A stretch of 64,000 bases of DNA from Oscillospiraceae bacterium (GTDB lineage: Bacteria > Bacillota > Clostridia > Oscillospirales > Acutalibacteraceae). Below the pieces are notes generated by a model. That model did not search any database. It saw only the letters and a program-made list of their open reading frames with translations, and was not told the DNA's origin. The stretch spans positions 1 through 64,000 of the forward strand of contig SVPY01000008.1 in the NCBI GenBank assembly GCA_015065615.1, in the 5' to 3' direction. The translations under genes and the position numbers were made by a program. This document shows positions 16,885-25,139 of the stretch, piece by piece (positions within the stretch are counted from its first letter, which is position 1; every line of letters starts with the position of its first letter).

Positions 16885-18252
16885 ATGGCTTTAAAAAATG
16901 ATAACTACACAAGAATTACGGATGAAATATTGAAACTTACGGAGCTTTCCCTTCAGAATACTCAAATAGATCCCTCTCTTTATGCTGAATACGACGTTAA
17001 AAGAGGCCTGAGAGATTTAAACGGCAACGGCGTTTTAACGGGTCTTACCAATATTTCTGAAATACGCTCATTTAAGAATGAAAACGGTGTTAAAACCCCC
17101 AGCGAAGGTGAGCTTTATTACCGCGGATACAACGTATACGATATAGTTAAATCTATTCACGCAGATGATAACTTTGGCTTTGAGAAAGTCACCTACCTTT
17201 TGCTTTTCGGTAAAATGCCTACGGAAAAGGAATTTAAAAGCTTTAACGAGCAGCTTAATTTTTACCGCTCCTTGCCTAAAAACTTTGTCAGAGATATTAT
17301 TATGAAAGCGCCTACCAAGAATATGATGAATATGCTTGAAAGAAGCGTACTTTCTTTATATTCCTACGATAAAAACGCCGATGATATCTCTCTGCCCAAC
17401 GTATTAAGGCAGAGTATTCAGCTTATCGCCATAATGCCCCAGCTCTCGGTTTACGGATATAACGCTTACCAGCACTACCATAAAAATAAAAGCCTTATTA
17501 TCCACAGACCCGACTCTTCTCTTTCCACAGCGGAAAATATTCTCCATCTTTTAAGACCGGACAGTAAGTTTACAAAAACCGAAGCAAAAGTTCTGGATAT
17601 AGCGTTAATGCTTCACGCTGAGCACGGCGGCGGTAACAACTCCACTTTCACAACTCACGTGGTAACTTCCTCGGGTACCGATACCTATTCTTCCGTTGCG
17701 GCTTCTCTGGGCTCCTTAAAAGGTCCCCGCCACGGCGGCGCAAATATAAAGGTTGTGGAGATGTTCAATGATTTAAAGAAGCATGTAAAGGATTGGAACA
17801 GCGAAAAAGAGCTTTCTGAATACCTTAATAAGCTTCTTAATAAAGAGGCTTTTGACGGCGCAGGTCTTATTTACGGTATGGGTCATGCGGTTTACTCACT
17901 TTCTGACCCCAGATGTAAAATAATGGAGCAGTTTGCCGAGGGTCTTGCAAAGGAAAAGAAGCGCACCAAGGAATATAAGCTCTATTTAAACGTAGCGAAG
18001 CTTGCTCCTGAGATTATTTCCGAAAAGCGCAAGATATACAAGGGCGTAAGCCCCAACGTGGATTTTTACAGCGGATTTATTTACAGTATGCTGGATTTAC
18101 CCTTGGAGCTTTATACTCCTATTTTTGCCATATCGCGAATTTCAGGCTGGAGCGCTCACAGAGTGGAGGAAATTATAAACTGCGGTAAAATTATCCGTCC
18201 TGCATATAAGGCGATTATGCCCACAAGAGAATTCCCTTTTGAAAATGAATAA
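16885..18252 (+). CDS. Citrate synthase (citrate/2-methylcitrate synthase family)
   Basis: A 455-residue citrate synthase condensing acetyl-CoA with oxaloacetate. Motifs present include YRGYNVYDIV, HAEHGGGNNSTF with the first catalytic His, LKGPRHGGANIKV, YGMGHAVYSLSDPR with the second, and WSAHRVEE near the end. The N-terminal extension and length match the clostridial type rather than the shorter Bacillus CitZ. A GAAAGGAAGG ribosome site precedes ATG. No aconitase or isocitrate dehydrogenase is adjacent; the role is probably glutamate synthesis through a partial TCA path, which is inference. Confidence 0.9.
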   Translation: MALKNDNYTRITDEILKLTELSLQNTQIDPSLYAEYDVKRGLRDLNGNGVLTGLTNISEIRSFKNENGVKTPSEGELYYRGYNVYDIVKSIHADDNFGFEKVTYLLLFGKMPTEKEFKSFNEQLNFYRSLPKNFVRDIIMKAPTKNMMNMLERSVLSLYSYDKNADDISLPNVLRQSIQLIAIMPQLSVYGYNAYQHYHKNKSLIIHRPDSSLSTAENILHLLRPDSKFTKTEAKVLDIALMLHAEHGGGNNSTFTTHVVTSSGTDTYSSVAASLGSLKGPRHGGANIKVVEMFNDLKKHVKDWNSEKELSEYLNKLLNKEAFDGAGLIYGMGHAVYSLSDPRCKIMEQFAEGLAKEKKRTKEYKLYLNVAKLAPEIISEKRKIYKGVSPNVDFYSGFIYSMLDLPLELYTPIFAISRISGWSAHRVEEIINCGKIIRPAYKAIMPTREFPFENE

Positions 18253-18259
18253 AAAATAT

Positions 18260-18290
18260 GCCCGGAATGAGTTTCCGGGCGTTTTTATTT
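18260..18290 (+). terminator. Terminator after citrate synthase
   Basis: 8-bp stem GCCCGGAA / TTCCGGGC with a 5-nt loop, followed by GTTTTTATTT. Confidence 0.88.
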
Positions 18291-18317
18291 GACACATTAA
18301 AAATTCGATAATATTAT
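18289..18317 (+). promoter_or_regulatory. Promoter of the GDPD gene
   Basis: TTGACA (18289-18294), exactly 17 nt, TATTAT (18312-18317). It overlaps the U-tract of the preceding terminator. Confidence 0.8.
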
Positions 18318-18349
18318 GAAGTTAAATAAAAGAAATCGAGGGAAATACT

Positions 18350-19076
18350 ATGAATACAATTAAAATTGACAGAAAAAATTGTAAGCTCGTTGCCCACGCG
18401 GGTCACGGCTTAGAGACCGAAAACACAATTGCAGGTTTTATAGCTGCAGGTAACAGAGATTATTACGCTATAGAAACCGATATGCACGTAACTAAAGATA
18501 AAAAGTTTGTTATACTTCATAACGATAATATGCTTGCAATCAGTGGTGTAGATAAAGTAGTTAAGGATAGCACTCTGGAAGAATTACAGGCTATACCGAT
18601 TTACGATAAGTATGACGGCACTTTCCGTTCCGATTTAAGAGTTCCCGAGGTTTCCGAATATATCAAAATTTGCAAAAAGTACGAAAAAGTAGCAGTTTTA
18701 GAGATTAAGGCAAAACTAACAGACGAAGACGCCGAAAACCTCACAGAGCTTTTCAAAAAGTATGAGTATCTTGAAAAGGCAATATTTATCTCCTTTAAAT
18801 GGGATAACCTTGTTCGCGTTCGTAAATTTGCTCCCGACTGTAAAGTTCAGTTCTTAACAGGCGGCGAAATGGTATTTACCGACGAATTTTTAGATAAGGT
18901 AGCTGCAAATAAGTTCGATTTGGATATTCACGTTTGGACTACTACAAAAGAAGTAATTGAAAAAAATGCACCAAAGAGGCATTAAGGTTAACGTGTGGAC
19001 TATCGACGGAAAGGAAGTAGGCGAAGAAATAGCTTCTTACGGCGCCGACTTCATCACAACCAATTTAATGGAATAA
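18350..19076 (+). pseudogene. Glycerophosphodiester phosphodiesterase, frameshifted at an A7 run
   Basis: GDPD family TIM barrel that should hydrolyse glycerophosphodiesters to glycerol 3-phosphate and an alcohol. The zero frame (18350-18985) has AHAGHGLETENTIAGF, YYAIETDMHVTKDKKFVILHND and VAVLEIKAK, then ends early at APKRH. The missing C-terminus continues in another frame from 18966 (about MHQRGIKVNVWTIDGKE ... TTNLME), which matches the usual strand and terminal Asp/Thr motif. The switch point is GAAAAAAATG, with seven A; six would restore one product of about 241 residues. It could be a real mutation, slippage-tolerant expression, or an assembly error. The promoter and terminator look intact. 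Confidence 0.8.
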
Positions 19077-19084
19077 AAGCAAAA

Positions 19085-19123
19085 AATCAGCTGACAGCTT
19101 AGTTTATAGCTGTCAGCTTTTTT
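19085..19123. terminator. Bidirectional terminator, left edge of the modification cassette
   Basis: Perfect 11-bp stem AGCTGACAGCT / AGCTGTCAGCT with A-run 5' and T-run 3'. It serves both the GDPD gene and the converging DUF262 gene. A close relative lies at 21741-21782. Confidence 0.85.
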
Positions 19124-19127
19124 AGTT

Positions 19128-20267
19128 TTATATATCTGATTTTTCGAGGTTATGCTCACGGCAAAGCATTTGACCGTTATCAAGTGTTGTGTGACCGCCT
19201 TTACACCACGGTATTTTATGATCGGCGTGCATATCTTCAAAATTCCAGACGATATTTTTACCTTCGGCTTTACACATAGGACAAATACCTTTTTGCCTTT
19301 CGTACATTGTCATTTTTTCGTTATCGGTAAATGCTCTGATTGACAATACCTTTTCTTTGGTTTTTCCGCTAAGCAGATATTCATAGATGCCCTTTTGCTT
19401 TGTGATATCATCGTCCTGTAAAAGCCGATTGATTTCACTTTCCAGCTCAGCGGGGTCATATACGATATTTCCGTATTCGTTGTAGAGGATACCCCAATTT
19501 AATCCTTTCATAAGTTTGCCGCGGTATTTGGGGAAGGTGAATTCAATCCAATCAATAACGGATTTATAATACTGTTTCAAAGGAGTTGCGTGAGTATCGT
19601 GCTGATGTTCAGCCATATACTGCTCAATGGTTTTCTTTTCTTTTGCTGATATCCAGCCTAAAACTGTTTGCAGGTAATCCTGCCTGATGGTTGAGCCGTT
19701 CATATAACGTTCACCTATTTTATAAGCGATACATTGATTTTTGCTGAAATATTTTTTAGTGTCACTAAGCCATTTGCCTGTGTAAATGGCGTTGCGAAGC
19801 TCTTGGTCTGTAAGTTTTTCACCTGCTATGTTTATAATTTTAAACCAGTCTAATTTTTCAGTGTCAGTGCCTTTGCAAATATAAATCATCAGTTTGTAAT
19901 CAAGCACCTGTTCTGTGATTTCTTTTGAAGTGTGCGCATAGTAAGGGGTGAGTGGGGAGTTCGGATTAGCAAAAACGGAGTATCCGTTATCAAGCCAATC
20001 ACAGATTGATATGGTTCTTTGCTGACCGTCAAGCATTTCATAGGTGCCGTCAGCATTTTCTGACCAATACATTACGTTAAGGGGGAAGTTGTGAAGAATG
20101 GAGTTCATAACGTCAACTTTCTTTTTATCGTCATATACGAACTCTCGCTGATATGCAGGGCGAACATTTAATTTACCGCCGAAGGCTACCACCTGTCCGC
20201 TTTCTTCGTCGTTTTCGTAACCTTCAAAAACGTCTCTTACTGTTATTTCGTGTAATTTAATTTCCAT
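19128..20267 (-). CDS. DUF262 / HNH endonuclease protein
   Basis: A 379-residue protein. The N-terminal DUF262 domain (ParB/Srx-like fold, as in GmrSD) carries RPAYQREFVYDD near residues 37-48 and LDGQQRT near 80-86. The C-terminus has a full HNH site with zinc-type cysteines: CPMC, then DHKIPWCKGGHTTLDN and CREHN. In GmrSD-type enzymes DUF262 hydrolyses a nucleotide to license DNA cutting, and here a nuclease is fused to it. It overlaps the upstream methylase gene by 11 bp, a strong sign of coupling. Inferred role: restriction partner of the adenine methylase. The target is unknown. Confidence 0.82.
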   Translation of the reverse strand: MEIKLHEITVRDVFEGYENDEESGQVVAFGGKLNVRPAYQREFVYDDKKKVDVMNSILHNFPLNVMYWSENADGTYEMLDGQQRTISICDWLDNGYSVFANPNSPLTPYYAHTSKEITEQVLDYKLMIYICKGTDTEKLDWFKIINIAGEKLTDQELRNAIYTGKWLSDTKKYFSKNQCIAYKIGERYMNGSTIRQDYLQTVLGWISAKEKKTIEQYMAEHQHDTHATPLKQYYKSVIDWIEFTFPKYRGKLMKGLNWGILYNEYGNIVYDPAELESEINRLLQDDDITKQKGIYEYLLSGKTKEKVLSIRAFTDNEKMTMYERQKGICPMCKAEGKNIVWNFEDMHADHKIPWCKGGHTTLDNGQMLCREHNLEKSDI

Positions 20268-21411
20268 TATTTTTTCTCCTTACGAGGATTCTTTTAAATG
20301 TGTTACAAGCGTTGCCGTTATTATCATAATACACAAGACTAGTCATATTGGCAGTATAATGTCCCTTACCACCTTGTTCTCTGTATTTTGACATCCACTT
20401 ATCGCCGATTTTAGATACCCCTATTTCATCGGATCCATATTTCCCAGTATAATCTGCACAACCAACAATTTCAAATTGATCGGGATTATATTTGTGTAAA
20501 AAAGTCACTGGGACTCCCATTTCACCAAAATAATCTTCAGGTATTTCAGACACTTTATCGATATTTATAGCGTTATAGTTATCATATTTTGGATATTCTT
20601 CAGGCTTATATTTTTTGTATAAATCTATTTCCTCTCGCCTTTTTGAGGTTTCTAAGTTAGAAAACCAAACAACACTCTTAACAAATGCATATTTTTTTCC
20701 GTCAATAATTTTTCCTGTTTTTTCTGTTAACTCATAATCATCCGGTACCTGAAAATAACGATTGCTTCCATTCATTGATACTCCTAACCACATTTTGTTT
20801 TCTTTAATTAAAGGGAAAATTTCTTTATATGTAATTGCATTTTGATTTCCTATAATAAGGAATTTTTTATCATATTCGATAAGTTGCGCAACGTACTCAC
20901 GGAAAAGAGAGAAAGGAGGATTTGTTACAACAATATCTGCTTGTTTTAATATTTCAACACATTCTTGTGAGCGGAAGTCGCCGTTACCTTCTAAGAGTGA
21001 GAGGGTATTTTTTCTGTTTCGGAGTAAATAGGTAACGTCCGCTAAATCAATAGCGCCGTCGCCGTTAATGTCAATAACTTCGGTTATTTCAATTTTGTAG
21101 GGGAATTTTTTTGGCATGTTTTCTTCACTTGGTAAAATATCAAAAAGTGATAACTGGTCAAACTGTTCGCCCATAACGGGTGAGCCCATATAGCAGGTGG
21201 CAATTAGTTTTTTAAGGCCTAAATAATTAAAGTTCATCGCAAAGTATTTGAAGAAATTACTTTCGTATGGGTCATCACAGTTACAAAAAACCACTTTATC
21301 TTTAAAATGTTTTCTGTAGTGCTTTAATTCCAACTCAATATCTACTAATTGGGTATAAAATTCATCTTTTTTAGCGATATTAGCCTTATGTAAGTTACTG
21401 TTTCCCGCCAT
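20257..21411 (-). CDS. EcoRI-type adenine-specific DNA methyltransferase
   Basis: A 384-residue DNA N6-adenine methyltransferase of the EcoRI_methylase family. The catalytic motif is VVTNPPFSLFREYV (NPPF, motif IV) near residues 160-173. DDPYESNFFKYFA and the FLIIGNQNAITYKEIFP stretch after the NPPF are also family traits. A segment DINGDGAIDLADVTYLL resembles a dockerin/EF-hand loop; I recall similar loops as normal in this family. The gene opens the two-gene minus-strand operon with DUF262-HNH and is divergent from a small Xre regulator, the arrangement of controller-regulated restriction-modification loci. Confidence 0.85.
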   Translation of the reverse strand: MAGNSNLHKANIAKKDEFYTQLVDIELELKHYRKHFKDKVVFCNCDDPYESNFFKYFAMNFNYLGLKKLIATCYMGSPVMGEQFDQLSLFDILPSEENMPKKFPYKIEITEVIDINGDGAIDLADVTYLLRNRKNTLSLLEGNGDFRSQECVEILKQADIVVTNPPFSLFREYVAQLIEYDKKFLIIGNQNAITYKEIFPLIKENKMWLGVSMNGSNRYFQVPDDYELTEKTGKIIDGKKYAFVKSVVWFSNLETSKRREEIDLYKKYKPEEYPKYDNYNAINIDKVSEIPEDYFGEMGVPVTFLHKYNPDQFEIVGCADYTGKYGSDEIGVSKIGDKWMSKYREQGGKGHYTANMTSLVYYDNNGNACNTFKRILVRRKNNGN

Positions 21412-21536
21412 AAATATTTCCTCCGTTTGTGTTCATACTAACTATAGACTATTACATTATATAATGCAATAGTCTATATGTAAAGAAGGAAAATAAGATA
21501 CTATCTAACAAAAAGTGAGATATGGGGAAGTGTCTT

Positions 21537-21740
21537 ATGATAAAGTTAAAAGTTTTGGAATTGCTTGAGAAAAACGGACGAACGAAATATTGGCTTTATA
21601 AACAGCTTGGGATGAGTTACCAGAATTACAGTAAAATGATAAATAACGAAACTAAATCTATAAGATATGAAAATATCGAAACGATTTGTTTGCTTCTTAA
21701 CTGTACGCCCAACGACCTTTTTGAGATAACAACAGAATAA
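21537..21740 (+). CDS. Small Xre-family HTH regulator
   Basis: A 67-residue protein made almost entirely of a Cro/C1-type helix-turn-helix (KLKVLELLEKNGRTKYWLY, then GMSYQNYSKMIN, ending NCTPNDLFEI). The ATG at 21537 has GGGAAG 6 nt upstream, and so is preferred over the track start at 21522. Divergent position 125 bp from the methylase start suggests control of the cassette, like C proteins of restriction-modification systems; that role is inferred. The intergenic region contains TTACATTATATAATG, a partly symmetrical AT-rich site that could be the operator. Confidence 0.8.
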   Translation: MIKLKVLELLEKNGRTKYWLYKQLGMSYQNYSKMINNETKSIRYENIETICLLLNCTPNDLFEITTE

Positions 21741-21782
21741 AAAATTAAGCTGACAGTTTTTTAAATGCTGTCAGCTTTTTAT
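21741..21782. terminator. Bidirectional terminator, right edge of the modification cassette
   Basis: Perfect 10-bp stem AAGCTGACAG / CTGTCAGCTT with flanking A and T runs. It shares the AGCTGACAG / CTGTCAGCT core with the terminator at 19085-19123. Confidence 0.83.
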
Positions 21783-21792
21783 TTTACTTATT

Positions 21793-22620
21793 TTATTTAG
21801 AATATCTGTAAGCGATTTTGCAGGCGCGTTTGTAGGCTTCGGTGTAATACTCCGTATCGCTCATTTTTTCGTAGATATCGTTTTCGTGGCGGTTTGGCTT
21901 TGAGTACTTGCCAACTTCGAAGTTGATAATATCAAGTTTTCTTGAATTTTTAAGTCTTTCTACGTTATAATCCCAATCCGCGATGCCATCGTAGGGGAGA
22001 AGATGTAAATCGTCCGTCCAGTAAGTTACACCGTCGAAGCGGCTGATGCCTAAATTATCGTTTAAGTGGGTGACTAAAAGGCGGTCGCCAAAATCCTTTA
22101 AAAGGTCAATACTATAGTTATAGCACATTTCGTGGCCTGAATCCCAGCAGAAGCCTACGGTATCTTCGTTTTTGAAATAATCCATTAAAGCGTAAAGATA
22201 TTCCTGACCCTCGGTGTTTTCAAAGCAGATTTTTACGCCGTATTCCTTTGCCTTTTCCACTACAGTGCCGTAGTTTTTAAATCCGTATTTTGTCTCGCCG
22301 AAGGTATATTCGAATCCTATCCAGACGTGAACGACCATTTTTTCTATGCCGCATTTATGGCAAACTTCCAAATCGAAAAGAAGGCGGTCGATGCTTTCTT
22401 TGGCTTCATTTTCGCTCCACATTTTGTTTGCGTCGCTGAATTTTGCGTGGAGGTATTCTACGGTAAGCCCCACGCTTCTTGCGGTTTTAACCATTCTATT
22501 TATGTTTTCGGGTTCGCCGTAATTGAAAGAAATTGCCTCGAATCCGATATTATGAATAAGTTTTATTAATTCATCGGGTTCGTTTCCGCCCACAGCAATA
22601 CCGATTTTCTGCTTGTACAT
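21793..22620 (-). CDS. Sugar phosphate isomerase/epimerase family protein
   Basis: A 275-residue xylose-isomerase-like TIM barrel (AP_endonuc_2 family). Typical features are KIGIAVGG at the start, a metal-binding Glu in CFENTEGQEY, an Asp/His pair in GFCWDSGHE, LLVTHLNDN and a late INFEVGKY. Members include epimerases, isomerases and dehydratases of sugars and inositols, so the substrate cannot be named. It is a single gene converging on the regulator terminator. Confidence 0.8.
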   Translation of the reverse strand: MYKQKIGIAVGGNEPDELIKLIHNIGFEAISFNYGEPENINRMVKTARSVGLTVEYLHAKFSDANKMWSENEAKESIDRLLFDLEVCHKCGIEKMVVHVWIGFEYTFGETKYGFKNYGTVVEKAKEYGVKICFENTEGQEYLYALMDYFKNEDTVGFCWDSGHEMCYNYSIDLLKDFGDRLLVTHLNDNLGISRFDGVTYWTDDLHLLPYDGIADWDYNVERLKNSRKLDIINFEVGKYSKPNRHENDIYEKMSDTEYYTEAYKRACKIAYRYSK

Positions 22621-22681
22621 AAATTTTCACTCCTTTAGTATTTGATTGGTTAATTTTATTATATATTAAAAATTGAAAAAA

Positions 22682-22732
22682 GAAAGAGGAAAAGCTTTTT
22701 GCGTATGAGTTTGCTTTTGCTTTCCCTCTTTT
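22682..22732 (-). terminator. Terminator of the xpaC-telA-TPM operon
   Basis: Long dyad read on the minus strand: AAAAGAGGGAAAGC pairs imperfectly with GCTTTTCCTCTTTC, followed by TTTTTTC. Confidence 0.65.
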
Positions 22733-22759
22733 AATCGTTTTAGTTTTATTTATATTTAA

Positions 22760-23860
22760 TTATTCTTCTTCATCCTCGGGAAGGTCTTCAACTTCTTCTA
22801 TTTCTTCATCGAAGTTAAAATCGTTGAGGTCGATATCATCGAAGTCGTCGGCTTCTTTTTCTGCCTTTCTTTTTGCGATTATATCGTCGAAAGCGCTGAT
22901 GATAAGCTCGTCGTCATCATCCTCTGTTACGTTTAAGCCGTGGTCCTCTTCCTCGAAAATAACCTCTTCCTCAAAATCGGAGATATCCTCTTGGGTTTCG
23001 GGCTCTTCGGTTTCTTCCTTTTCGCTGCTTTCAATGTCGTCAAAAGTATCTTTATCGAAAACTATGGCAGGAGCCTTTTTCTCGGGATAAGATGATTTTC
23101 TTGCGTCGATTCTCTTGCGTCTTGCTTCGGCGCGAGCCTCGCGGCGCTTTTTCTTAACCATCTGACCGCGTACGTTGATAATAACCACCAGAGCTACGAG
23201 GATGAGGAATATGATAAAGATTACCTTAAAGAAGCCGCCTATAAAGCCCCAGAAACCGCCGCCGTTATTTTCCTCGGCATTTTCGTTTTCGTCAGCGCTC
23301 TCTTCGGGCTCGGATGCGCTTTCCTCAGGCTGGCTTTCGATGGGAGGTAAGCTTTCTGCAGCTTCGTAATTTCTTCTTGCCAAAGCAGAGAGTGCATCGT
23401 GAAGCTTAACTGTGCCGTCACTGTAGTTGCCGTCAGCGTAGTCGCCCTCAAGGTAAGTATCAAGGTAACCCTGAAGAACTGTGCCCGTGAAAACGTCTCT
23501 TATGCTGTCGCCGGGTTTGAGGTAATAATTATCACCTTCAATATCGAGAACCAGGATAATACCCTTATCTTCTGCGCCGCCGATATTCCAGCTATCGAAT
23601 ATCGCGTAGGTATAATCCTTTAAAGATGCGCCGCTTTTGTTGGCGGTAGTAACTATATAAAGCTCAAGACCCGTATCTGTTTTTAAGCTTTCGCTTTTTG
23701 CCGTTAATTTGTTTTCGCTGTCAAGGTCAAATACTTCAGCTTCGTCAAGCACGTAAGCTCCGCCGGGAATATCAGGTGTGCTTACTGTGGTAGCTAAGGA
23801 GACAGTGCTGAAAGAGAGTATAAGACATAAAGCGAGAATAAAACCCAATACCTTTTTCAC
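22760..23860 (-). CDS. TPM-domain membrane protein with acidic tail
   Basis: A 366-residue protein. A signal peptide (about residues 1-23, GTG start) leads to an extracellular TPM domain (about 30-160; TGLELYIVTTANKSG, DKGIILVLDIE), named after a plant photosystem protein and found in many bacterial surface proteins. A linker rich in Glu/Ser, a transmembrane helix (about 195-225), a basic patch and a very acidic cytoplasmic tail follow. Function is not established. It is the last gene of a run with xpaC and telA. Its leader holds the hairpin described at 23873-23899. Confidence 0.75.
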   Translation of the reverse strand: MKKVLGFILALCLILSFSTVSLATTVSTPDIPGGAYVLDEAEVFDLDSENKLTAKSESLKTDTGLELYIVTTANKSGASLKDYTYAIFDSWNIGGAEDKGIILVLDIEGDNYYLKPGDSIRDVFTGTVLQGYLDTYLEGDYADGNYSDGTVKLHDALSALARRNYEAAESLPPIESQPEESASEPEESADENENAEENNGGGFWGFIGGFFKVIFIIFLILVALVVIINVRGQMVKKKRREARAEARRKRIDARKSSYPEKKAPAIVFDKDTFDDIESSEKEETEEPETQEDISDFEEEVIFEEEDHGLNVTEDDDDELIISAFDDIIAKRKAEKEADDFDDIDLNDFNFDEEIEEVEDLPEDEEE

Positions 23861-23872
23861 TTTTAAGTTCTT

Positions 23873-23899
23873 GCCCTTGCCCTCGCAGGGGCTCTCCTT
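23873..23899 (-). promoter_or_regulatory. SD-proximal leader hairpin (copy 1)
   Basis: On the minus strand AAGGAGA is followed by GCCCCTGC-GAGG-GCAAGGGC, an 8-bp stem with one mismatch and a GAGG loop, then 12 nt to the GTG. An almost identical layout precedes the MFS gene at 49114-49140, with compensating stem changes. Confidence 0.55.
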
Positions 23900-23932
23900 A
23901 TATTGCTGTATTAAAATTAAACAAAATTTATA

Positions 23933-25081
23933 TTACTTGCGGATGTCAAGAAGCTTCTGCTTTAATTCGCCTTCAAGCTTAGCAAGCTCAACTTCTGCCT
24001 GACGTCTTCTCTCTCTGCCTTCATCCTGAATCTTAACAACTTCGTCAAGAGTAGAGATAAGAGAAGCGTTTGTCTGGCGGAGTGTTTCCATATCCACAAT
24101 GCCTCTTTCGCTTTCTTTTGCGGTTTCGATAGTGCTTGTCTTAAGAATTTCTGCGTTCTTCTTTAAAAGCTCGTTTGTCATATCGGAAACCTCGCGCTGA
24201 GCCTTAACTGCAGCTTCGCTGTGGGCAAGACCCAATGCTAAAACCATCTGGCTCTTCCAGAGGGGGATAGTATTAACGATTGTGGACTGAATTTTTTCAG
24301 CCATAAGCTTATCGTTATTCTGTACGAGACGGATCTGGGGAGACATCTGTACGGAAACCATTCTTGTAAGCTCTAAGTCGTGAATCTTCTTTTCAAAGTT
24401 ATCGCAAAGCTGTGCAAAGTCGTTGGCTCTCTGTGCATCCTCTGCAAGACCCGTTTTCTTGGCGTTTTCCTGAAGCTCCACAAGAGTGGTGGCTCTTTCT
24501 TTACTGAGCTTCTTTTTACCTGCGATTATGTACATGGAAAGCTCTTTGTGGTAACCGAGGTTCATCTCATAGAGCTTATCCAGCATTACAATATCCTTCA
24601 TCAATACTACCTGATGACCTTCAAGGGACTCTGCAATAGCGTTAACGTTCTTTTCGGCGCTGTCGTACTTAGCCTTTAAAGAAGCAAGTTTGTTTACGGG
24701 CTTTTTAAGGAAGCTCCAGAAGCCCTTATTTTCTTCGTCAATGTCAAAGCCTCTGAGCTCTGTAACAAGGTCAACCACCTTATCGCCGATTTCGCCTAAA
24801 TCCTTTGTTCTTACGTTTTCGAGAGCGGTATCACTGAATCCTGCGATTTTTTTCTGTGCAGCGCTGCCGTACTGGAGAACCATTGTGGAATTTTCAATGT
24901 CTATTTTCTCGGCAAAATCTTCAACTACCTTTTTCTCGGCATCGTTTAAAGTATCCTCAATGTCTACAGGCTGTGCTTCGGGCTTGTTTTCTTCAGCCAT
25001 AACTGCTTCGGGGTTAAGGGTAAGTGCGGGGGTTTCGAACTCGGGTTCGAGAGTGAGCATAGGTGTGTTTTGTTCGTTCAT
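23933..25081 (-). CDS. telA: TelA-like toxic anion resistance family protein
   Basis: A 382-residue TelA family protein (PF05816). It is largely alpha-helical, with NSTMVLQYGSAAQKKIAGFSD, a central AEKNVNAIAESLEGHQ and IVNTIPLWKSQMVLALGLAHSE, which are characteristic. The family was linked to tellurite and antimicrobial resistance, but its real activity is unclear. The N-terminal 40 residues carry a short repeat (PEFETPALTLNPE / TPMLTLEPE). It lies next to xpaC, the usual partner in Firmicutes. Confidence 0.85.
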   Translation of the reverse strand: MNEQNTPMLTLEPEFETPALTLNPEAVMAEENKPEAQPVDIEDTLNDAEKKVVEDFAEKIDIENSTMVLQYGSAAQKKIAGFSDTALENVRTKDLGEIGDKVVDLVTELRGFDIDEENKGFWSFLKKPVNKLASLKAKYDSAEKNVNAIAESLEGHQVVLMKDIVMLDKLYEMNLGYHKELSMYIIAGKKKLSKERATTLVELQENAKKTGLAEDAQRANDFAQLCDNFEKKIHDLELTRMVSVQMSPQIRLVQNNDKLMAEKIQSTIVNTIPLWKSQMVLALGLAHSEAAVKAQREVSDMTNELLKKNAEILKTSTIETAKESERGIVDMETLRQTNASLISTLDEVVKIQDEGRERRRQAEVELAKLEGELKQKLLDIRK

Positions 25082-25139
25082 ATTAATTTATCCTTTCATA
25101 AGTGAATTTATTTTAGATTGAATTCAATTTCAGTTTCGA

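Noticed and set aside
21013-21066. Dockerin-like DINGDGAIDLADVTYLL inside the methylase
   Set aside because: Only one half-repeat, in a cytosolic enzyme. I recall similar loops as part of the EcoRI_methylase family, so it is probably native and not a fused dockerin.
22824-23090. Ser-rich plus-strand ORFs over the TPM, telA and xpaC genes
   Set aside because: Shadow frames opposite Glu/Asp-rich coding sequence; no ribosome sites.
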